Source of the DNA: Pedobacter sp. FW305-3-2-15-E-R2A2
GTDB lineage: Bacteria; Bacteroidota; Bacteroidia; Sphingobacteriales; Sphingobacteriaceae
Reading direction: 5' to 3'
Assembly: GCF_038446955.1 (NCBI RefSeq)
Contig: NZ_CP151803.1
Location: 372,001-436,000 of the forward strand
DNA: 64,000 nucleotides
Below the pieces are notes generated by a model. That model was given only the letters and a program-made list of their open reading frames with translations. It was not told where the DNA came from and ran no database searches. Of the stretch, positions 54,195 through 62,021 are shown piece by piece. Made by a program: the position numbers and the translations under genes. Positions within the stretch are counted from its first letter, which is position 1, and each line of letters begins with the position of its first letter.

Positions 54195-55631
54195 ATGTCT
54201 AAAGATACAACACAACCAATAGAAAAGGCGGTGCCTTACGCTAAGCGATGGGCAGCGCTTTCTTTGCTATGTATGGCCCAGTTCATCGTGATTATGGATA
54301 CGTCCATTATAGGGGTCGCGTTACCTGCGATAAAAACTGATCTGGGTTATTCGCAAACAGGCCTTCAATGGATATTTAATGCCTATGTAATTGTTTTCGG
54401 CGGTTTCCTGCTTTTAGGTGGCCGCCTGTCTGACCTGTTTGGCTCACGCAAGGTTTTCATGTGGGGATTCGCCATTTTAACAGGGGCTTCTCTTTTAGCA
54501 GGGATGGCTTGGTCAGAAATAAGTTTAAATGCCGGCAGAGCATTGCAGGGGCTGGGCTCGGCTTTCATTGCACCAGCAGCCTTAACGCTGGTCTTAACGA
54601 AGTTTACCGACCCCAAAGAGCTAAATAAAGCCCTGGGCTTCTGGGGGGCTGCCGCTGCCGCAGGTGGTTCTGCTGGTGTATTCTTCGGCGGTGCCATTAC
54701 CCAATGGCTTTCCTGGCAATGGGTTTTTCTGATCAATATCCCTTTAGGTCTGATCGTTCTGGTTTTGAGCCCTGGATTATTACTAAAAGGAACAACCCGA
54801 AAAGGAAAAGTAGATGTTATTGGTGCGATCCTGGCCACGGCAGCACTTATTCTGGTGGTATATGCCATTGTATCAGCTGAAAGTGCGGGCTGGGGTTCAC
54901 TTCAAACGTTTGGACTACTGGGCTTAGCTGTAACGTTGTTTATTGTCTTCCTGATCATGCAAAAAAATAAGAAGGAGCCACTTGTACCTTTATCAATTTT
55001 CAAGGTACCTAACCTTTCAGCAGGCAATCTGGTGATGGGCCTGATGGCAGCAGCATGGATTCCCCTATGGTTTTTTCTCAACCTCTATTTGCAGCAGGTA
55101 TTGAATTATTCAGCTTTCAATAGCGGCCTTGCCTTACTACCGATGACTTTTATGATCATGGTTTTGATGGTAAATGTAACCGGAAAGCTGGTCGCAAAAT
55201 TTGGCTTTAAAGCAACCATGATCGCGGGATTTATAGCACTTACAGCTTCCCTGGTTCTTTTTAGTAATGTTCAGGTAGATGGATCTTTTATGATCCACGT
55301 ATTACCCGCATCGCTGTTGGGCGCAGTAGGAATGTCGCTGGCTTACATTCCCGGAACCATCGCTTCCATGTCGGGAGCCAAACCGGAAGAGACCGGACTG
55401 GCTTCTGGTCTGGTGAATACCAGTTATCAGATTGGGTCGGCCCTCGGACTGGCAATCATAGTTGCTATCGTAGCCGCAAAAAACGATAGGTTACAAATTG
55501 ATGGTGCAACGGAGTTGGCAGCACTGAATGAAAGTTTCCAAACCGCATTCCAATCTGCAGCTGTGGTAAGTGGCATTGCGACCTTAATCGCTATTTTTTC
55601 TATCAGAACATTGAAGAATGCAGAAGTATAA
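54195..55631 (+). CDS. MFS drug efflux transporter, DHA2 (EmrB/QacA) type
   Basis: A 478-aa inner-membrane protein with about 14 predicted membrane segments. The N-terminal FIVIMDTSIIGVALPAI, motif A GGRLSDLFGSRKVFM and motif C-like GGSAGVFFGGAITQWLSWQWVFLINIPLG are those of the DHA2 drug:H+ antiporters. Only a half operator (GTAATCGTATAA at 54169-54180) precedes it, so it is probably read from the efflux operon. It ends 1 nt before the reductase gene, suggesting a shared job such as expelling a redox-active compound. Confidence 0.9.
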   Translation: MSKDTTQPIEKAVPYAKRWAALSLLCMAQFIVIMDTSIIGVALPAIKTDLGYSQTGLQWIFNAYVIVFGGFLLLGGRLSDLFGSRKVFMWGFAILTGASLLAGMAWSEISLNAGRALQGLGSAFIAPAALTLVLTKFTDPKELNKALGFWGAAAAAGGSAGVFFGGAITQWLSWQWVFLINIPLGLIVLVLSPGLLLKGTTRKGKVDVIGAILATAALILVVYAIVSAESAGWGSLQTFGLLGLAVTLFIVFLIMQKNKKEPLVPLSIFKVPNLSAGNLVMGLMAAAWIPLWFFLNLYLQQVLNYSAFNSGLALLPMTFMIMVLMVNVTGKLVAKFGFKATMIAGFIALTASLVLFSNVQVDGSFMIHVLPASLLGAVGMSLAYIPGTIASMSGAKPEETGLASGLVNTSYQIGSALGLAIIVAIVAAKNDRLQIDGATELAALNESFQTAFQSAAVVSGIATLIAIFSIRTLKNAEV

Positions 55632-55632
55632 A

Positions 55633-56682
55633 ATGATCTGTCCGACCCTTAAAGTAATCAGGGAGACAAAGGATGCGGTTACCATTGTATTTGACATCGG
55701 TGGATCAGGATTCAAGTAATTACCCGGGCAATTTATCAATGTCAGCATGATGATCAATGGAGAAAAAATAACCCGTTCTTATTCTTTGTCTTCTTCACCT
55801 GATTTGGATCTTTATCCTGCCATCACTGTAAAACGGGTAACAGATGGGTTGATGAGTAATTACCTGGTAGATTACGCTGAACAAATTTCTGAATTGGAAA
55901 TAGAAGGACCATATGGTTCTTTTATCCCCTCTGAAAACAGTTATCAAAGCGGACATGTTGTTTTATTGTCGGGGGGAAGTGGAATAACACCGTTACTTTC
56001 TATTGCCAAATCCTTATTAGGTAAATCAGCTGATGTTCAGCTTACCTTAATCTATGCCAACCGCAATTGGTCTGACACTATTTTCGCAGAGAAGATCGAA
56101 GCATTGGTCGAGGAATATAAGGATAGACTGACCGTGTTTCATGCATTATCACAGCAAGAGGGACGAAAACCGGTGTTCTCAGGTACTTTAATTGAGGATA
56201 GGTTGAGCAAACTGCTTGTCAAAAAGCTATTGAAACAGACAATTGCGGAAAAACCATCAGGAGCCTGCTACTTTATTTGTGGGCCGTCCGGGCTGATGAA
56301 AATATATTATGACGTGCTGAAGTCTTTACAGGTTTTTGAAACAGATATTTTCATGGAACGATTTACCGCTGGCGATGAGATTTTGGAACAGCTAAGTCTG
56401 CCTAAGGTCACACATGAAGTCCTCGTTCATTTTTATGAGCAGACTCACCTGATCGAAATTCCTCCGGCAACATCTCTGTTGAGCGCAGCACTGAAAGAGG
56501 GCATTTCTTTTGGGTATTCCTGTAAATCAGGGACCTGTGGTTCCTGCGTTGCATTGCTAACGTCAGGCAAAGTAAGCATGCTTAAAAATTATGCGCTAAC
56601 GGAAAGCGAAGTCGCACAAGGTATGATTTTGCTGTGTCAAAGCTATCCTTTAAGTGAGGATATCACCATTGAGTTCGACTGA
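55633..56682 (+). pseudogene. Ferredoxin-NADP reductase-like flavoprotein with C-terminal 2Fe-2S domain, in-frame stop
   Basis: ATG 55633 lies 1 nt after the MFS stop and opens MICPTLKVIRETKDAVTIVF..., the first strands of an FNR-type FAD domain. TAA at 55717-55719 (codon 29) interrupts it inside F-K-(Y)-L-P-G-Q-F, where a Tyr codon is expected. The frame then stays open to 56682. Downstream are the FAD motif RSYSLSSS and the NADPH motif GGSGITPLLS. A plant-type ferredoxin domain has C-x4-C-x2-C (CKSGTCGSC) and a final Cys in LLCQSYP. This is the PaaE/Hcr-like architecture. An internal ATG at 55747 would lose the first strand. It is a recent nonsense mutation or an error. Confidence 0.8.
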
Positions 56683-56743
56683 AATTTTATAAAAGAATGC
56701 GGCAATTGTATAATTCCGGGAGCAGTCGGTATGAATAACTTTG
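56681..56743 (+). promoter_or_regulatory. Operator-promoter 5 (HMA chaperone operon)
   Basis: GAAATTTTATAA (56681-56692) and GCAATTGTATAA (56702-56713), 9 nt apart, then 22 nt, then TAACTTTG (56736-56743). It begins in the stop codon of the reductase gene. The 16 bases GACTGAAATTTTATAA are the same as in operator 1. Confidence 0.78.
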
Positions 56744-56756
56744 AACTATAAAACTA

Positions 56757-56966
56757 ATGATTATGGAAACACTTAATTTAAAGATCAGCGGAATGGGAAG
56801 TGCCCATTGTGTTGGGGTAGTAAAAAATATAATAGTTAAACAGGATGGTGCAGCTATTGAAAATATAGAATTCGGACAAGCAACTGTCAGTTATGATCCG
56901 GAGAAAGTCAAACCAGAAGCCATTATTCAGGAGATTGAAAAGATGGGGTATAAAGTCGATCAATAA
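56757..56966 (+). CDS. Small HMA-domain protein lacking the first metal Cys
   Basis: A 69-aa CopZ/Atx1-sized HMA fold (LNLKISGMGSAHCVGVVKNII...ATVSYDPEKVKPEAIIQEIEKMGYKV). The usual GMxCxxC metal loop reads G-M-G-S-A-H-C, so Ser stands at the first Cys and only the second Cys remains (with an adjacent His). It may bind Cu+ weakly, through Cys/His, or have lost binding. Translation may start at 56757 or at the second ATG, 56763. It is the first gene after operator 5 and 12 nt before the next HMA gene. Confidence 0.82.
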   Translation: MIMETLNLKISGMGSAHCVGVVKNIIVKQDGAAIENIEFGQATVSYDPEKVKPEAIIQEIEKMGYKVDQ

Positions 56967-56978
56967 ATTGTTCCTGAA

Positions 56979-57431
56979 ATGAAACTACTTGGTTTGGACA
57001 TCAGCAACCTGAAAGATGGTTATTGCATTTCAACGGTAACACTTTCAGTATTAAATACTCCGGGAGCATACCTGATTGTTGTACTACCTGGTATTATGGT
57101 CATCTCCTATGAACCGCTGGTCACATCTGTCGACAAAATAATCACTTCTGTGACGCGACTGGGATACAAGATTAAAAAATTAGTTCAACAAGATTCATTA
57201 ACACAAATATTAGCATCAATGAAAACATTAAAATTTAAAACGAACATCAAGTGTGCCGGATGCCTGGCAAAAGTTTCTCCAAGCCTCAATGAAATCGCAG
57301 GAGAAGACAATTGGGAAGTAGACATCAACACCCCGGAAAAAACGCTGACAGTGATCTCCGGTGAGGCAGATGAACGCGCAATCATTTTTGCAGTTAATGA
57401 AGCTGGTTTTACTGCAGACAGTATAAATTAA
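56979..57431 (+). CDS. Two-domain HMA-like protein, N-terminal domain degenerate
   Basis: A 150-aa protein made of two HMA-like domains. The first (residues 1-70) reads ISNLKDGYCISTV at the metal loop: the first Cys is replaced by Asp and the preceding Met by Leu. The second (residues 80-150) has a complete loop NIKCAGCLAKV and the form common in Bacteroidota copper chaperone-like proteins. An ATG at 57220 begins exactly the second domain. The long form may thus be a fusion, or the second domain may also be made alone. It is cotranscribed with the preceding and following genes. Confidence 0.78.
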   Translation: MKLLGLDISNLKDGYCISTVTLSVLNTPGAYLIVVLPGIMVISYEPLVTSVDKIITSVTRLGYKIKKLVQQDSLTQILASMKTLKFKTNIKCAGCLAKVSPSLNEIAGEDNWEVDINTPEKTLTVISGEADERAIIFAVNEAGFTADSIN

Positions 57432-57512
57432 CGATAGAAAATTATGGAAGAAGCTCCTCTACGCAGGAGTTTCTTCTTTTCGAATTGTAATCATTTTATA
57501 AATTATAATGAT

Positions 57513-58193
57513 ATGGAAAATAGCGAATACAATATGGAACTGACAATAGTGCCAGCGAATATTGTTCCGGAACAGGAAATGAGGTTAACCTTAGTGCTTC
57601 AAAAGCCGTCGAAATTAGAGCTATCGCATGAAAAGAAAATTCATTTGATTGTCGTGAACGAAGATCTTTCGTATTTTAATCATATTCATCCGGTTGAAAC
57701 CGAAATAGGTTATGCGGTTAAAACAAAGTTCCCTTCCAGTGGTAAATTTTACCTCTTTGCTGATTACAAACCTTACGGAACTGGACAGGTGGTAAATAAA
57801 TTGGAAGTAAATGTCCCAGGTAAAGCTCCATCTCCTCCGGACTACAGTGAAGAGAAACTAACTGGCAGTTCAGAGGCTTATTCTATTTCCCTTGTTTCTG
57901 ATCAGGGTAAGTTTACAAACGGTCACATGATGATAGATGGCATTTTGAAAAAGGATGGAAAAGAGATTGATCCCTCCACATTAGATAATTATTTAGGTGC
58001 AAAGGCGCATGTGGTATTCATCAGCGTTGATGATAAAGAATATATCCATGTCCATCCTGAGGTGAAGAATGGAAGATATAAATTACATGCTTCTTTTACC
58101 AAACCAGGTATTTACAGAGGCTGGATACAATTTCAGGCGGAAGGCAGTGTCTACACCACTGACTATGTTATAAAAGCTGTTCAGGAGCCATGA
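57513..58193 (+). CDS. Cytosolic protein with HIHP and HVHP motifs, copper-locus associated
   Basis: A 226-aa protein of two related beta-sandwich-like halves. Each carries a His-x-His-Pro motif: LSYFNHIHPVE (near residue 55) and KEYIHVHPEVK (near residue 180), and each half ends in a G-x-Y/F pattern (GKFYLFADYKPYG, GIYRGWIQFQAEG). This repeats a domain often found beside copper-handling genes; I recall no characterised member. Paired His suggest metal binding. No signal peptide is seen with ATG 57513. The upstream in-frame ATG 57444 adds 23 residues of low likelihood. It ends the HMA operon before a terminator. Confidence 0.72.
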   Translation: MENSEYNMELTIVPANIVPEQEMRLTLVLQKPSKLELSHEKKIHLIVVNEDLSYFNHIHPVETEIGYAVKTKFPSSGKFYLFADYKPYGTGQVVNKLEVNVPGKAPSPPDYSEEKLTGSSEAYSISLVSDQGKFTNGHMMIDGILKKDGKEIDPSTLDNYLGAKAHVVFISVDDKEYIHVHPEVKNGRYKLHASFTKPGIYRGWIQFQAEGSVYTTDYVIKAVQEP

Positions 58194-58219
58194 GTTGGTT
58201 TGTTTGTGTTTTTTATATG

Positions 58220-58254
58220 AAAAAAGGGGGAATTGAAAATTCTCCCTTTTTTTT
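58220..58254 (+). terminator. Terminator of the HMA chaperone operon
   Basis: AAAAAGGGGGAATT (58221-58234), loop GAA, AATTCTCCC plus T-run (58238-58254), with one G-U pair. It marks the right end of the metal regulon. Confidence 0.85.
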
Positions 58255-58284
58255 GTGGAGCAGGAGGGGTTCGAACCCTTGTCC
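58254..58284 (-). other. tRNA 3'-end-like remnant
   Basis: On the minus strand the segment contains a T-arm (AAGGG-TTCGAAC-CCCTC, one mismatch). A 7-nt acceptor-like strand CTGCTCC and A-C-A follow. No D-arm or anticodon arm precedes it, so it is not a tRNA gene. Such 3' fragments are what integrating elements leave at tRNA attachment sites. Confidence 0.5.
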
Positions 58285-58577
58285 ATTATCAGGCAACTTC
58301 TTTTAATAAACTTAAGGGATTAATTTAAAAATTGTATATTGAAACTGTGATTTTTTAGGTTAAAATGCTCGAAAGAGGATTAAAAAGAGGAGAGTTATTC
58401 GGAGCATCATCATTTGATAAGGAATATGGATGCAGAAAATCTGTGCCGTTAAGTACGTCAAATGTCTAAGGTTTGAGATGAATCCTTCCAGAAATTTAAA
58501 AGAGGGGGTGTGATATTTGGATGAAGCAGATACTTGCTGTGCAATGTCGTAAGATGTTGATTAATAATTCTTTAAAC
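58285..58577. other. Intergenic region, about 290 nt
   Basis: AT-rich, with no gene-like frame and no repeat I could match elsewhere in the window. It lies between the tRNA remnant and the tRNA-Met terminator. Confidence 0.45.
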
Positions 58578-58607
58578 GTAAAAAAGCCCATCCGAAGATG
58601 AGCTTTT
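58578..58607 (-). terminator. Terminator of tRNA-Met
   Basis: Minus-strand hairpin AAAAGCTCATC-TTCG-GATGGGCTTTT (one mismatch/G-U) followed by T. The UUCG loop and U-tract downstream of tRNA-Met mark it as a terminator. Confidence 0.8.
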
Positions 58608-58613
58608 ACCAAG

Positions 58614-58687
58614 TAGCGGGGAGCAGGATCGAACTGCCGACCTCAGGGTTATGAATCCTGCGCTCTAACCATCTGAGCTACCCCGCC
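58614..58687 (-). tRNA. tRNA-Met (CAT)
   Basis: Minus-strand cloverleaf with acceptor GGCGGGG/CCCCGCT, D-arm GCTCAGATGGTTAGAGC, anticodon loop TTCATAA (CAT) and T-arm GGCAGTTCGATCCTGCT. The acceptor's first pair is G-U and not the C-A mismatch of initiator tRNA, so it is an elongator. A lysidine-modified Ile2 tRNA has the same anticodon and is not fully excluded. Confidence 0.9.
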
Positions 58688-58792
58688 GGGCGTCTTTTTT
58701 CTAAAGAGTTGCAAATATAGAATAAATTACTTTTCTTTAGAAATAAATATTAAAAAAAATAGTCTAATAGTTCAAAATATAAGGATCCATCG

Positions 58793-59173
58793 ATGTCAGA
58801 AAAGAAAAAGTTTACGTTAGAATATGAATTGAGATCGTCTCCACGTATTTTGTTTAGCTTCATTAGTGAGCCTAATGGCTTATCTCAATGGTTTGCTGAT
58901 GATGTGATTTTCCGTGATCAGCTGTATACATTTACATGGGACGACGAAATACAAAAAGCGAAGCTTTTAAGTATTAAAGAGAATAAACTGGTAAAGTTTA
59001 AATGGATTGATGATGAACCTCATTGTTATTTTGAAATGGAAATCGTTCAGGACGAATTAACAAATGATGTAGCTTTATCCATCACCGATTTTGCTACTGA
59101 AGATACACTTGCAGAACGTACTTTGATTTGGGATAATCAGATTACCTATTTGCATAGTGTACTTGGCGCATAG
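58793..59173 (+). CDS. START-like/SRPBCC domain protein
   Basis: A 126-aa protein of the SRPBCC (AHSA1/START-like) hydrophobic-ligand fold. It shows the EYELRSSPRILFSFISEPNGLSQWFADDV opening, then WIDDEPHCYFEMEIVQDELTNDVALSITD strands and a C-terminal helix. It is a form of START-like protein conserved in Bacteroidota. No ligand or role is known. It lies 105 nt from the divergent tRNA-Met and 30 nt before the lptF-like gene, and the two may be cotranscribed. Confidence 0.85.
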   Translation: MSEKKKFTLEYELRSSPRILFSFISEPNGLSQWFADDVIFRDQLYTFTWDDEIQKAKLLSIKENKLVKFKWIDDEPHCYFEMEIVQDELTNDVALSITDFATEDTLAERTLIWDNQITYLHSVLGA

Positions 59174-59191
59174 TTTTTCGCTTGCTTTGAT

Positions 59192-59199
59192 TACCTTTG
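59192..59199 (+). promoter_or_regulatory. -7-like element (TACCTTTG) immediately before the LptF/G start
   Basis: TACCTTTG ends 4 nt before the TTG start at 59204. If used, it would produce a leaderless transcript. It may instead be chance within the short intergenic gap. Confidence 0.35.
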
Positions 59200-59203
59200 T
59201 ATA

Positions 59204-60643
59204 TTGAAAAAGCTTCATTTACTTCTGCTCAAAGCATTTATTAGGCCCTTCTTCGTCACATTTTTTATTGTGATGTTCATCTTGTTGATGTTTTTCCTGT
59301 TTAAATACGTGGATGATTTAATAGGAAAGGGCTTTGAATGGTATGTGATCCTGGAACTGATGTATTATGCTTCGGCTGCAAATGTTTCTATGGCCCTGCC
59401 ACTTTCTATTTTACTGTCCTCCATTATGACTTTTGGGACTTTAGGGGAAAACTATGAGCTGGTAGCCATAAAATCTGCAGGGGTATCGCTGCAAAAAGCA
59501 ATGATGCCATTACTGGTGCTGATCGTCTTCATTGCAATTGGCTCTTTTTTATTCTCGGATGTGATGCTGCCAAAGGCCAATTTAAAGTTCGGCTCTCTGC
59601 TCTGGGATATCAGAAATAAAAAATTGTCCTTTCTGATTAAAGAAGGGGTATTCAATAATAGCATTCCGGGATACTCTATCAGGGTAGATAAGAAAGGTTC
59701 AGACGGCGTTTCACTTGAAGGGGTCATGATCTATGACCATACCAGTAACAATGGAATTGCGAAGATCATTATTGCCAAAGAAGGAAAAATGGCCAGTGAT
59801 GAGAAAAACCTTCTTTTGAAGCTGAAGAATGGAGTCCGGTATGAAGAATCCAGTGGGCAGAATTCATCTTATAACCCCAGACAGCAGTTCACCCGGATGA
59901 GGTTTAAAGAAACAGATCAAAAATTCGATATTTCCAGTTTTAAGATGAACAGGACAGATGAGCAGGGTTTTAGAAACAATACCCAAATGCTCAATCTTAA
60001 AGGGCTTGTCAAAAAAGAAGACTCTTTAAGTAAAGAGCTGGATAGTGTGAATAAATTTGCTGCCATGACGGTTTCAAGTTACTTTAAGCAGAATAACTAC
60101 GTGAAAGGTTATACCAAGGTTAAAGCCGCTGAAAAAGTAATCAATAAGCCTTTATTGAACCTATTGCCTGAAAAACAAAAGCTGAGCATCATCCAAAGTG
60201 CCTTAGACCAGGCAAATTCTATCAAACAAACGACTTCGGGAAGAATGACTGATTATGGCGACAGGATAAGAAACATCATAAAGGTTCAGATCGAATACCA
60301 GAAAAAATTTACACTCGCTGCATCTTGTCTTCTTTTGTTTTTCATTGGAGCGCCATTAGGAGCGATCATTCGAAAAGGAGGCTTAGGCTTACCTGTCGTG
60401 ATGGCCATCGTTTTCTTTCTGATCTATCATATTATTGCGACTGTTGCGGAGAAATCGGCCATAACCGGTACGCTTGCTCCGTTTTTCGGACCCTGGCTGG
60501 CGATCATTATCTTATCTCCCGTAGGGGCATTCCTTACTTATAAAGCCACAGTTGACTCTGCCTTATTTGATGTAAACAACCTTAAGCAATTGGTGGTAAA
60601 CCTATTTAAAAAGAAAAAAAAGAACCTGCCGGCAAAGCTTTGA
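59204..60643 (+). CDS. LptF/LptG family lipopolysaccharide export permease
   Basis: A 479-aa YjgP/YjgQ-type permease of the Lpt machine, which moves LPS from the inner membrane toward the periplasmic bridge. It has N-terminal membrane segments (about residues 12-32 and 55-78, and near 100-120), a periplasmic beta-jellyroll domain (about 125-360) and C-terminal segments (about 380-460). The start is a TTG, reading (M)KKLHLLLLKAFIRPFF. This is required for the conserved first helix, since the next ATG would cut it. Bacteroidota often have one fused-function LptFG or two separate genes; which one this is cannot be told. Confidence 0.88.
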   Translation: MKKLHLLLLKAFIRPFFVTFFIVMFILLMFFLFKYVDDLIGKGFEWYVILELMYYASAANVSMALPLSILLSSIMTFGTLGENYELVAIKSAGVSLQKAMMPLLVLIVFIAIGSFLFSDVMLPKANLKFGSLLWDIRNKKLSFLIKEGVFNNSIPGYSIRVDKKGSDGVSLEGVMIYDHTSNNGIAKIIIAKEGKMASDEKNLLLKLKNGVRYEESSGQNSSYNPRQQFTRMRFKETDQKFDISSFKMNRTDEQGFRNNTQMLNLKGLVKKEDSLSKELDSVNKFAAMTVSSYFKQNNYVKGYTKVKAAEKVINKPLLNLLPEKQKLSIIQSALDQANSIKQTTSGRMTDYGDRIRNIIKVQIEYQKKFTLAASCLLLFFIGAPLGAIIRKGGLGLPVVMAIVFFLIYHIIATVAEKSAITGTLAPFFGPWLAIIILSPVGAFLTYKATVDSALFDVNNLKQLVVNLFKKKKKNLPAKL

Positions 60644-60727
60644 TCAGTTAAGAAGCAGGGCTGATATAGACAATTATTCCTTACTTATTTATGATATTTG
60701 AACACATGGATTTGAATGGGAAGGTTG

Positions 60728-60735
60728 TAACTTTG
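60728..60735 (+). promoter_or_regulatory. -7 promoter element (TAACTTTG) of ribBA
   Basis: TAACTTTG fits TAnnTTTG, 65 nt before ATG 60801. The leader between them shows no FMN riboswitch-like structure. Confidence 0.5.
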
Positions 60736-60800
60736 TACTTAATCTTAATAGCTGAACAAGCAGCTGATCCTAGTGTTTGTTTATCGATATATTTCAAAAA

Positions 60801-62012
60801 ATGGAAATCAAACTAAATGCAATAGAAGAAGCTATTGCTGAAATACAAGCTGGTAAAGTAGTTATTGTTGTTGATGATGAAGATAGAGAAAATGAAGGTG
60901 ACTTCCTGACAGCTGCTGCAAATGCAACACCTGAAGTGATTAACTTTATGGCTACCTATGGCAGAGGGCTGATCTGCGCTGCTTTAACGGAACAGCGATG
61001 TGATGAACTTGGATTAGAGCTGATGGTAGGAAAGAATACTGCAGCTTATGAAACAAACTTTACCGTTTCTGTTGATTTAATTGGTTATGGATGTACTACC
61101 GGAATCTCTGCTTCTGATAGGTCTAAAACTATTCAGGCCCTGATTAATCCTAACATTGACCCTGCCGAATTGGGCAGACCCGGACATATTTTTCCGTTAA
61201 GATCCAAAGATGGAGGGGTTTTAAGAAGATCCGGACATACGGAAGCTTCTGTAGACTTGGCGAGATTGGCTGGAATGGAACCTGCAGGGGTTTTAGTCGA
61301 AATCATGAAAGATGATGGAGAGATGGCCAGATTACCTGATTTGATTAAAATTGCAGCTCAGCACCAATTGAAAATCATTTCTATAAAAGACCTGATTGCT
61401 TATAGGTTGAGCAAAGAAAGTTTGATAAAAGAAGAAGTAACCGTTAATCTTCCTACAGATTGGGGAGATTTTAAAATGACAGCTTATACGCAGCTGGATA
61501 CTGGTGCAACTCACCTGGCGATCAGCAAAGGAGAATGGCTTCCGGATGAACCGGTGATGGTAAGGGTACACAGTTCTTGTGTGACTGGTGATATTTTCGG
61601 CTCCTGCCGTTGCGATTGCGGACCGCAGTTGCATAAAGCAATGGAAATGATCGATAAAGAAGGTAAAGGACTTATTGTATATATGAACCAGGAAGGCAGA
61701 GGTATTGGACTGGTTAATAAATTACGTTCTTATAATCTTCAGGATGCTGGTTTAGATACCGTTGAAGCAAATATTAAACTGGGCTTTAAAGGGGATGAAA
61801 GAGATTATGGAGTAGGTGCTCAGATCTTAAGGGCTCAGGGAATTTCTAAAATGAGGTTGATGTCTAACAACCCGACAAAACGTGCCGGTCTGATTGGGTA
61901 TGGATTGGAAATTTTAGAGAATATCTCTATCGAAATTGAAAGCAACGTTCACAATGAGCAATACCTGAGAACCAAACGTGATAAAATGGGACATCAGATC
62001 ATGAAGGGATAA
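60801..62012 (+). CDS. ribBA: 3,4-dihydroxy-2-butanone-4-phosphate synthase / GTP cyclohydrolase II
   Basis: A 403-aa bifunctional enzyme giving both precursors of riboflavin. The N-terminal DHBP synthase (about residues 1-200) has [10 protein letters not shown] near residue 30 and SGHTEASVD with the catalytic His/Cys region. The C-terminal GTP cyclohydrolase II (about 205-400) has the zinc cysteines in [15 protein letters not shown] and the EGRGIG motif. I chose ATG 60801: an upstream TTG would add eight residues unlike the family start. Single-gene unit, convergent with the TamB-like gene (9-nt gap). Confidence 0.95.
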   Translation: MEIKLNAIEEAIAEIQAGKVVIVVDDEDRENEGDFLTAAANATPEVINFMATYGRGLICAALTEQRCDELGLELMVGKNTAAYETNFTVSVDLIGYGCTTGISASDRSKTIQALINPNIDPAELGRPGHIFPLRSKDGGVLRRSGHTEASVDLARLAGMEPAGVLVEIMKDDGEMARLPDLIKIAAQHQLKIISIKDLIAYRLSKESLIKEEVTVNLPTDWGDFKMTAYTQLDTGATHLAISKGEWLPDEPVMVRVHSSCVTGDIFGSCRCDCGPQLHKAMEMIDKEGKGLIVYMNQEGRGIGLVNKLRSYNLQDAGLDTVEANIKLGFKGDERDYGVGAQILRAQGISKMRLMSNNPTKRAGLIGYGLEILENISIEIESNVHNEQYLRTKRDKMGHQIMKG

Positions 62013-62021
62013 GAAGAAAAC

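Noticed and set aside
60736..60800. FMN riboswitch before ribBA
   Set aside because: The leader is about 60 nt, too short for the FMN aptamer, and the conserved aptamer motifs are not seen.
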